A stretch of 51,014 nt of DNA from Actinomycetes bacterium (GTDB lineage Bacteria > Actinomycetota > Actinomycetes > Actinomycetales > Dermatophilaceae). The notes below the pieces were generated by a model. That model did not search any database, was not told the DNA's origin, and worked only from the letters and a program-made list of their open reading frames with translations. The stretch covers positions 80,336 to 131,349 of the forward strand of contig JAKOPT010000090.1 in assembly GCA_029778715.1 (NCBI GenBank). The letters are read 5' to 3'. Positions 45,553 through 51,014 of this stretch are shown one piece after another. Position numbers and translations under genes: made by a program. Numbering within the stretch: the stretch's first letter is position 1; every line of letters starts with the position of its first letter.

Positions 45553-45975
45553 CTACGACGCTGGGATCACCAGGGTCTGACCGGCGCTGATCGCCGTCGT
45601 GTTGAGACGGTTGGCCAGTTGGATGCGGGCCACGCCCTCGGCGATGGGCAGGGTCGGGAGTTCGCGGGCCGCCACCTGCGAGAGAGTGTCGCCCCACACG
45701 ACCGTCACCGTGGTTGCGGGTCGAGCCGACGCCGCCGGGTCGGCCCCCGCCACACCCCAGCCGCCGCTGATCGCCGAACCGAGCACCGCTCCACCAACGA
45801 GCAGCCCGGCCACGGCGAGCCGCCCGCGGCGCGTCAGCCGCAGCGGCGCCTCGGCCCCCGCCTCGGCCCTCACCTCGGGACCGGCGGGAACCAGCGTGAG
45901 GTGCCGGCGCGGCATACGCACAACCTCGTCGGCCGCCCGGATCAAGGCCACGTCATCCCAAGTCACGGCACTCAT
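45553..45975 (-). CDS. LysM domain protein, lexA-linked
   Basis: 140 residues from ATG 45975 (AGGAGG site). Basic N-terminal part, one hydrophobic segment (RLAVAGLLVGGAVLGSAI), then an extracytoplasmic LysM domain (VVWGDTLSQVAARELPTL ... ANRLNTTAISAGQTLVIP). LysM binds peptidoglycan. A LysM gene divergent from lexA is a conserved actinobacterial arrangement; Rv2719c (ChiZ) in Mycobacterium tuberculosis is DNA-damage-inducible and affects division. That function is inferred here from position and domain only. An SOS box lies 17 nt before the ATG. Confidence 0.88.
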   Translation of the reverse strand: MSAVTWDDVALIRAADEVVRMPRRHLTLVPAGPEVRAEAGAEAPLRLTRRGRLAVAGLLVGGAVLGSAISGGWGVAGADPAASARPATTVTVVWGDTLSQVAARELPTLPIAEGVARIQLANRLNTTAISAGQTLVIPAS

Positions 45976-45991
45976 CGGGGAACCTCCTGTG

Positions 45992-46007
45992 TCGAAAATA
46001 CGTTCGA
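45992..46007. promoter_or_regulatory. SOS box in front of the LysM gene
   Basis: TCGAAAATACGTTCGA (45992-46007). Core CGAAA-N4-GTTCG differs by one base from the CGAAC-N4-GTTCG LexA consensus of actinobacteria. It is nearest to the minus-strand LysM gene. Confidence 0.7.
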
Positions 46008-46061
46008 TAGCACGTCTGTACGATAGATAGCACGAGCCCCCGCCGCACCGCAAGACACGCT

Positions 46062-46075
46062 CGAACAATTGTTTC
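46062..46075. promoter_or_regulatory. SOS box in front of lexA
   Basis: CGAACAATTGTTTC matches CGAAC-N4-GTTYG except for the last base. It overlaps a -35-like TTCGAA (46073-46078), which has a TAGACT -10 at 46096-46101 with 17 bp spacing, so LexA would block its own promoter. Confidence 0.7.
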
Positions 46076-46170
46076 GAATCTGTGTCTGTGCGGCGTAGAC
46101 TTCGGTCACGCAAGCAATCCCACCAGGGACCCCCGACAAGCCCGCTGACCTGCGCAAACGAGGAGGAAGA

Positions 46171-46917
46171 ATGGTTCGCAAGGCCCCCAAGGGCGGGGTT
46201 CACCGACTGCCCGACCGTGACGACGGACAACGGCTCACCAATCGGCAGCGGATGGTCCTCGAAGAGATCCGCAACTCCATCGACCGCCGCGGCTACCCGC
46301 CGAGCATGCGCGAGATCGGTGCCGCCGTGGGTCTGACCTCACCCAGTTCGGTGGCGCACCAGTTGGCCAGCCTGGAGCGCAAGGGCTACATCCGCCGCGA
46401 CCCCATCCTTCCGCGGGCCCTCGAAATCCTCTCTCCGGATCAGCCGGGCTCCCAGGGGTACCGGCCCACCCCGTCGACGCGCCCCGTCGCACCCCCCACG
46501 CCGATGCCCGTCGACGAAACCGGAATGGGCGACGAGCGACCCGAAGCCTCCTACGTCCCGGTCGTCGGCCGCATTGCCGCCGGTATTCCGCTGACGGCCG
46601 AGGAAGCCATCGAAGACGTGTTCCCGCTGCCGCGACAACTCGTCGGCGAGGGCACCCTTTTCCTCCTCAAGGTGGTCGGCGACTCCATGGTCGACGCCGC
46701 CATCTGCGACGGCGACTGGGTCGTCGTGCGTCAACAGCCCACCGCCGACAATGGCGACATCGTCGCCGCAATGCTCGACAACGAGGCCACGGTCAAGACC
46801 TTCAAGCGGGTCGCCGGCAAGGTGTGGCTCCTCCCCCACAACCCCGCCTTCGACCCCATCGACGGCGACCACGCGACGGTGCTCGGGAAGGTGACCGCGG
46901 TCCTGCGCCGCATTTGA
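46171..46917 (+). CDS. lexA: SOS-response repressor LexA
   Basis: 248 residues, longer than E. coli LexA (202) because of an N-terminal extension and a linker of about 40 residues rich in Pro. The winged-HTH recognition region is [21 protein letters not shown]. The Ala-Gly cleavage site is A137-G138 (RIAAGIP), with catalytic Ser172 in VVGDSMVD and Lys209 in [16 protein letters not shown] precedes the ATG. RecA-stimulated self-cleavage would derepress the SOS genes, including the divergent LysM gene. Confidence 0.97.
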   Translation: MVRKAPKGGVHRLPDRDDGQRLTNRQRMVLEEIRNSIDRRGYPPSMREIGAAVGLTSPSSVAHQLASLERKGYIRRDPILPRALEILSPDQPGSQGYRPTPSTRPVAPPTPMPVDETGMGDERPEASYVPVVGRIAAGIPLTAEEAIEDVFPLPRQLVGEGTLFLLKVVGDSMVDAAICDGDWVVVRQQPTADNGDIVAAMLDNEATVKTFKRVAGKVWLLPHNPAFDPIDGDHATVLGKVTAVLRRI

Positions 46918-46957
46918 GCCAGCCACCGGCCGGGCGGTGACCGCGCCGGTCAATCGG

Positions 46958-47380
46958 TCAGTCGTCGCGGTCCCCGAGCCACCCCAGGGCCCGCCGGCAG
47001 GCCGCGGTCACGTCGGCCCCTAGTTCGGCCTCCTCCCACAATTCCCGCCACTCGCCGTCGCCGGCCCGCACCGCCCGCCGGAGCAGTTGCCGCGCCTTCT
47101 CCACGACCTCCTCGGTGAGCGGCACGGCGCCCCCGGTCAGCCATTCGGGGCGTGCGGGCTCGTTCGCGGCAGCGCTCGGGTTGAGGGAGGCGCCGACGGC
47201 GGCGGCCGCCGCCACTGCGTCGTTCATGGCTGGTGCCGGCACGTATCGGGTCGACAGCAGCACCTCGTCGAGTGCGCCCAGGATCACGTCGGTGCGATCC
47301 GCCGCGGCTCGCGAGCCGACCTCGCCAAGGAAGTCCAGCGCGTCGTCATTCTCAAAGGCACCGGTGCCGATCGCTCCCAT
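46958..47380 (-). CDS. DUF4259 domain protein
   Basis: 140 residues from ATG 47380. The N-terminal GAIGTGAFENDDALDFLGEV is the signature of the DUF4259 family, which opens with a Gly-rich WGxGxFxNDDA-like segment. The rest is acidic and helical (TEEVVEKARQLLRRAV). Function unknown. It lies 10 nt after the sirtuin stop on the same strand and is probably expressed with it. The family usually starts at MG; the longer frame upstream is discounted. Confidence 0.82.
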   Translation of the reverse strand: MGAIGTGAFENDDALDFLGEVGSRAAADRTDVILGALDEVLLSTRYVPAPAMNDAVAAAAAVGASLNPSAAANEPARPEWLTGGAVPLTEEVVEKARQLLRRAVRAGDGEWRELWEEAELGADVTAACRRALGWLGDRDD

Positions 47381-47390
47381 GGGCGGCACG

Positions 47391-48359
47391 CTACTCCACA
47401 CTCGGTTCTGGCCGGACGGACCGGGCCGGCGCGAGACGGCGGGCCACCTCGGTGAGCGTCGCTCCGAGCGGAGCGTCGAGTCGAAGCATCGCCAGCGAGT
47501 CGCCGCGCGTGGGTCCGCGGGTCACGATCACGATCGGTATGCCGCGCGCGTTCGCCTGCCGCACGAATCGCAACCCGCTCATGACCTGCAACGACGACCC
47601 GAGCACGAGCAGGGCGGGTGCGGCATCGGTGCGGGCGATGCACCGCTCGACCCGCTCCCTGGGCACGCTCCCGCCGAAGAAGACGACATCGGGTTTCACC
47701 GCATCGCTGCCGCACCGAGGACACAGCGGCGCCACGAAACGCGCGACGAGCCCCTCGTCGATCACGACATCACCATCGGGGCGAATCTGGCTGCTCACCT
47801 GCGACCCGTCCGCAGCCGCCCCGGTGGCCAGCGCCGCAAAACCCGGATTGGCCCTGGCCATCGTCACCTGCAGGTAATCCCGGCCGATGAGCGTCCCGCA
47901 GGTGAGGCACAGCACCCGGGCGAGGGTTCCGTGCAGGTCGATGACCCGTCGGGCCCCGGCGAGCTGATGGAGGCCGTCGACGTTCTGGGTGATGATCCCG
48001 CCGAGAGCCCCGCTCGCCTGCAACGCAGTCACCGCGCGATGGCCGGCATTGGGACGCGCCGCCGCGAACCGCCCCCACCCGATGAAGCTGCGCGCCCAAT
48101 ACCGTTGCCGGGCCGCGCTGCTCCCCACGAACTCGCCGTGCTCCATGGGCTGCACGCGCCGCTTCCCGTCGGGCCCGCGGTAGTCGGGAATGCCGGACTC
48201 GGTCGACAGTCCGGCGCCGCTGAGGACGAGAGTGCCCGGGTATGCCGCAAGCAGGTCGGCGAGGTCGGCGACCGTGCCTTGGCGAGGCGGGTCAGCGGTG
48301 GGTCCAGCGGTCGGCACCGGTCCAGTATCGGCGAGCGGGCGGCATACCGACTCATGCAT
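47391..48359 (-). CDS. NAD-dependent protein deacylase, sirtuin family
   Basis: Deacylates lysine side chains with NAD+. Up to 322 residues. The Rossmann motif [27 protein letters not shown], the catalytic His in DLHGTL, two CxxC zinc pairs (CLTCG and CPRCG), and [10 protein letters not shown] near the C-terminus are all present. ATG 48359 gives about 28 residues before the domain, and the real start may be a later GTG. Target proteins are not evident. The divergent lysR gene lies 51 nt upstream. Confidence 0.92.
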   Translation of the reverse strand: MHESVCRPLADTGPVPTAGPTADPPRQGTVADLADLLAAYPGTLVLSGAGLSTESGIPDYRGPDGKRRVQPMEHGEFVGSSAARQRYWARSFIGWGRFAAARPNAGHRAVTALQASGALGGIITQNVDGLHQLAGARRVIDLHGTLARVLCLTCGTLIGRDYLQVTMARANPGFAALATGAAADGSQVSSQIRPDGDVVIDEGLVARFVAPLCPRCGSDAVKPDVVFFGGSVPRERVERCIARTDAAPALLVLGSSLQVMSGLRFVRQANARGIPIVIVTRGPTRGDSLAMLRLDAPLGATLTEVARRLAPARSVRPEPSVE

Positions 48360-48384
48360 GGTGACGATGAACTCACGGGTTTCG

Positions 48385-48399
48385 ATAAGCGAGAGTTAT
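48385..48399 (+). promoter_or_regulatory. LysR-type box (T-N11-A) upstream of lysR
   Basis: ATAAGCGAGAGTTAT holds the inverted repeat ATAA-N7-TTAT with T and A 12 bases apart (48386 and 48398). It overlaps the predicted -10 TACCCT (48399-48404), fitting autorepression, and sits between lysR and the divergent sirtuin gene. Confidence 0.55.
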
Positions 48400-48404
48400 A
48401 CCCT
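48399..48404 (+). promoter_or_regulatory. probable leaderless promoter (-10 TACCCT) of lysR
   Basis: TACCCT with six bases (GGGGGC) before the ATG at 48411, no ribosome site. The TACCCT plus G-rich hexanucleotide plus start arrangement is the same as at the DUF4921 gene. Confidence 0.5.
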
Positions 48405-48410
48405 GGGGGC

Positions 48411-49361
48411 ATGATCGACACGGCCGGGCTCCGGGTGATGCGCGCGATCGCCGAGGCGGGCAGTTTCACCGCCGCGGCCCACGCCTTGGGCTACTCCCAG
48501 CCGGCCATCTCGCAAATGGTGCGCCGCCTCGAGGACCGCACCGGCACCGTCCTCGTCGAACGAGTCGGGCGGTCCGTGCGGCTCACCGAGGCGGGCCAAG
48601 TGCTTGCGCGGCACGCCGGGCCGGTGCTCGCCGCGCTCGACGCCGCCGAGGAGGAGGTCGCCGCCATCGCGGGGCTGCGCTCGGGGCGGGTGCGCCTCAT
48701 GGCGTTTCCTTCGGCCTCGGCCACGCTCGTGCCGCGGGCGTTGGCGCTGGTCAAACGCACCTACCCGGGGGTGTCGATCACGTTCACCGAAGCCGAGCCG
48801 CCCGAGTCGCTCGCGGCGTTGCGCGCCGGCACCTGCGATCTCGCGGTGGCTTTCACCTACAACGGGACCGACCTCGGGCGGGGCGAGCAGGATGTCGACC
48901 TGTTCGAAGTGACCCCGCTGATCGATGACGACGTCCGGCTCGTCGTGCCGCGCGACCATCCGCTCGCCGAGGCCGGCGGACGGGGCCTGGTCGCCGACCT
49001 GTCGGCGCTCACCGACGAGACCTGGATTGCCGGTTGCCCGCGCTGTCGTGGCCACCTCCTCCAGGTATGCCGCGATGCCGGGTTCGCGCCCGACGTCGCC
49101 TACGAGACCGAGGACTACGTCGCCGTCATGGGTCTGATCGCCGAAGGACTCGGCATCGCCCTCGTCCCCGACCTCATCCTGCGCACCGTGCATCACCCCG
49201 ACGTCAGCGTCCTCGCGGTCAACCCGCCGTCGCGGCGGCGGATTCAGGCGGTGACCACTCCCGACCTGCACCGGGTGCCGGCCGTCAAAGCCACTCTCGA
49301 CGCTCTTCTGGAAAGCGCGGCGGCGCAACCTCGCCCGGTCCGCACCGGAAGCACCGGCTAG
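48411..49361 (+). CDS. LysR-type transcriptional regulator
   Basis: 316 residues from ATG 48411, which gives the typical LysR N-terminus LRVMRAIAEAGSFTAAAHALGYSQPAISQMVRRLE. The effector domain has the usual periplasmic-binding-like layout. Within it, IAGCPRCRGHLL supplies a CxxC pair. Its target is unknown; a LysR box overlaps its own promoter. Divergent from the sirtuin gene, which could be a target. The frame is open further upstream but lacks resemblance there. Confidence 0.92.
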   Translation: MIDTAGLRVMRAIAEAGSFTAAAHALGYSQPAISQMVRRLEDRTGTVLVERVGRSVRLTEAGQVLARHAGPVLAALDAAEEEVAAIAGLRSGRVRLMAFPSASATLVPRALALVKRTYPGVSITFTEAEPPESLAALRAGTCDLAVAFTYNGTDLGRGEQDVDLFEVTPLIDDDVRLVVPRDHPLAEAGGRGLVADLSALTDETWIAGCPRCRGHLLQVCRDAGFAPDVAYETEDYVAVMGLIAEGLGIALVPDLILRTVHHPDVSVLAVNPPSRRRIQAVTTPDLHRVPAVKATLDALLESAAAQPRPVRTGSTG

Positions 49362-49417
49362 CCGCCGGTCGCGCGGGCTCGCCGCCGGTCGCTCCGGCTC
49401 CCCAAGGGAGACACCGG

Positions 49418-51014
49418 CTACCCGCGGGTCGCCACCGCAGCCCCTTCGGGTGTCTCCACGAGCGCGACATCGCCGACCTGATCGGTGCGATAGACGGCAT
49501 ACCCGAGGCGGTGGAGCAGGGACAGGTGGGAGGGTGCGGGGTGACCGTAATCGTTGTCCGCGCCGACACTGATGACGGCCACCGGGGCCCGGACCGCGCT
49601 CATGAGGTCCGGATCGAGGTTGGCGCTGCCGTGGTGCGGGGTCTTGACCAGGTCGAACGACCGGGACTGCTGCGCGAACTGCGCAATGCCACGCACCTCA
49701 CCCATGACTGCCGCACCGGCCTCGCGCTCGACGTCGCCCATGAGCAGGGCACGGGCCCCACCGGTCTCGACGGCAAGGACGATCGAGGCGTTGTTGGGCA
49801 CCGATCCGGTGTCGATGCGCCGCACCGGCGCCCACACGGTCGCGGTCGCCTCGCCGAAGCGAAGCACCTCGCCCGGCTGGACCTGTTGGGCGCTCAACCC
49901 CTGCTCCGCCGCCCAGCGATCGACGGCCTTGACCTGGGCAGGTGGGTCGCGGACATTCGTCGTGATGAGCGCGTGCACCGTGCGCCCGCGGGTGATTCCG
50001 GTGATCCCGTCGACGTGGTCGGCGTGAAAGTGAGTGAGAACCACCGCGTCAATGGTGCGCACCCCGAGGCGATCGAGGCACCCGTCGATGAGGTTGGGGT
50101 CCGGGCCGACATCGACGACCACCGCCGCGGTCGGCCCGGAACGGACCACGATCCCGTCCCCTTGACCCACATCACAGATGACGACCCGCCAGTTGGCGGC
50201 CGGCCAGGTCACGACTTTCGTGGGGACAAGGAGCGCGATGAGCGCCAGGCAGGTGCCGACCGCGACAACCGGCCGCGACCAGGCCAGGCGCAGCAGGGAA
50301 CGCCCGAGGAACACGGCCACCACGGTGAGCAGGGCGAGCAACCAGGCCCCGGCCGCCGCCTTGGGCCAGGGGAGAGAGCCTCCCGGCACGTCGGCGAGGC
50401 TGCGCGCCACCCAGGCGATGCCCAGGGTCGGCAGCCCCGGCACCCAGGCGAGCCACCCGGCGAGTGTTCCCGAGACGACCCCGATGCCGGCGCAGGCCAC
50501 CCCACCGATTGTCGCGACCGGCACGAGCGGTGCAGCGAGCAGATTAGCCACGACCCCGACGAGGGACACCGAGCCCGACAGCAACACGATGACGGGGCCA
50601 CACATCATCTGGGCCGCGAGCGGCACGGCGACCGCGGGCCCGAGCAGCCGGAGCCGACGGGGCAGCCGTCGAGCGATCGCCTCCCCCCAAGGGCCGGCAA
50701 ACAGCAACAGCCCCAGCGTCGCCAGCGTCGACAAGACGAACCCGAACGACCGCGACAGCCAGGGGTCCCACACCAGGGCGGCGAGGATCGCGCTACCGAG
50801 GACGGGCAGTCCCGCCGCCCGCTGGCTCCGGCTGATCCCCAGCAGCCCGATCGCCCCCATGACCGCCGCCCGGATGACACTCGGATCGGGACGGGCGAGC
50901 ACGACGAACCCCGCGAGCACGGCGAGCGCCACGAGCGGTCGGAGGCGGCGCGGCATACCGACGAACGCGCAGAGCGCAAACCCCAGCCCTACGACGACGG
51001 CGACGTTCGAGCCG
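49418..51014 (-). CDS. comEC: ComEC/Rec2-type DNA internalisation protein, 5' end beyond window
   Basis: Membrane channel protein for DNA uptake in competent bacteria. 532 codons are visible and the frame is open to the right edge (N-terminal part missing). The competence domain appears first (GSNVAVVVGL, then PSVIRAAVMGAIGLL and about eight membrane helices). A C-terminal metallo-beta-lactamase-like domain follows, with DVGQGDGIVV and the metal site THFHADHVDG, then TPHHGS. No ComEA gene is in view. Presence of ComEC does not by itself prove natural competence. Confidence 0.93.
   Translation of the reverse strand, partial: GSNVAVVVGLGFALCAFVGMPRRLRPLVALAVLAGFVVLARPDPSVIRAAVMGAIGLLGISRSQRAAGLPVLGSAILAALVWDPWLSRSFGFVLSTLATLGLLLFAGPWGEAIARRLPRRLRLLGPAVAVPLAAQMMCGPVIVLLSGSVSLVGVVANLLAAPLVPVATIGGVACAGIGVVSGTLAGWLAWVPGLPTLGIAWVARSLADVPGGSLPWPKAAAGAWLLALLTVVAVFLGRSLLRLAWSRPVVAVGTCLALIALLVPTKVVTWPAANWRVVICDVGQGDGIVVRSGPTAAVVVDVGPDPNLIDGCLDRLGVRTIDAVVLTHFHADHVDGITGITRGRTVHALITTNVRDPPAQVKAVDRWAAEQGLSAQQVQPGEVLRFGEATATVWAPVRRIDTGSVPNNASIVLAVETGGARALLMGDVEREAGAAVMGEVRGIAQFAQQSRSFDLVKTPHHGSANLDPDLMSAVRAPVAVISVGADNDYGHPAPSHLSLLHRLGYAVYRTDQVGDVALVETPEGAAVATRG

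Larger units (their letters stand above)
1..51014. repeat. iterated octamer GTATGCCG / CGGCATAC, about 63 copies
   Basis: By eye, GTATGCCG occurs about 32 times on the plus strand and CGGCATAC about 31 times; half have a further G before GTATGCCG and most a pyrimidine after it. Composition alone would predict about two copies at this GC content (rough estimate). Examples: 130-137, 12627, 12820, 19624, 38301, 42079, 45033. Copies lie in genes on both strands, in all codon phases, in intergenic DNA and in the intein. Confidence 0.85.

Noticed and set aside
45264..45590. 108-codon frame through the 73-bp duplication
   Set aside because: The repeat unit is not a multiple of 3, so the same DNA is read in different frames; no domain, and no ribosome site.
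1..51014. CRISPR array, tRNA, rRNA, insertion sequence, prophage or plasmid origin
   Set aside because: No regularly spaced repeats, cloverleaf sequences, transposase or integrase genes were found by reading; the window is ordinary chromosome.

Overview
The window comes from the chromosome of a very GC-rich actinobacterium. Gene content and order suggest the Micrococcales, perhaps near Intrasporangiaceae/Dermatophilaceae; this is inference, not a database match. Supporting points are an HrdB-type primary sigma factor with a Lys/Ala-rich tail, the dcw order mraZ-rsmH-ftsL-ftsI-murE-murF-mraY-murD, a LysM/lexA/nrdR/nrdJ neighbourhood, two SAM-IV-type riboswitch leaders, and many GTG starts with GTGA/ATGA overlaps. 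No tRNA, rRNA, CRISPR array, insertion sequence or prophage was seen.

Layout. 1-9784 (minus strand): the dcw cell-wall/division cluster, murD cut by the left edge, with a four-copy, 10-bp-phased MraZ operator in front of mraZ. 10153-14688 (plus): moxR, a DUF58 protein and a transglutaminase-like membrane protein, converging by 13 nt on sigA (14676-16529, minus). 16737-20910 (minus): universal stress protein, metX behind a SAM-IV-type leader, DUF4192, DUF1232 and EcsC-like genes. 21019-22773 (plus): a PolA-type exonuclease/polymerase without the 5' nuclease. 22807-29132 (minus): a PAC2 protein, HrpA helicase and a pair resembling type VII secretion substrates. 29210-30544 (minus): metY behind the second SAM-IV-type leader. 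30778-32853 (plus): aldo/keto reductase, Ddn-like deazaflavin protein and a tail-anchored proline-rich protein. 32872-36712 (minus): SprT-like/KOW protein, patatin, rocD and two small membrane proteins. 36966-38264 (minus): DUF4921. 38355-39935 (plus): AspT-family antiporter. 40193-45975 (minus): intein-containing nrdJ, nrdR, and a LysM protein divergent from lexA (46171-46917, plus). 46958-48359 (minus): DUF4259 protein and sirtuin. 48411-49361 (plus): LysR regulator. 49418 to the right edge (minus): comEC, cut.

How the genes work together: the dcw block builds lipid II and the septal synthase, and murE points to DAP-containing peptidoglycan. metX and metY make O-acetylhomoserine and convert it to homocysteine; they lie 11 kb apart, yet each has the same SAM-responsive leader. 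nrdR-nrdJ lie behind two NrdR boxes spaced 32 bp centre to centre, next to the SOS repressor and a probable SOS-controlled LysM protein, which brings nucleotide supply and DNA-damage response together.

The most unusual signal is an octamer, GTATGCCG (reverse complement CGGCATAC), found by eye about 63 times (32 on one strand, 31 on the other), roughly 1.2 per kb. It occurs in every reading frame, in intergenic DNA and inside the intein, and it forces codons that are rare here (TAT, ATA, CAT, GCA). It behaves like a HIP1- or DNA-uptake-type iterated word.
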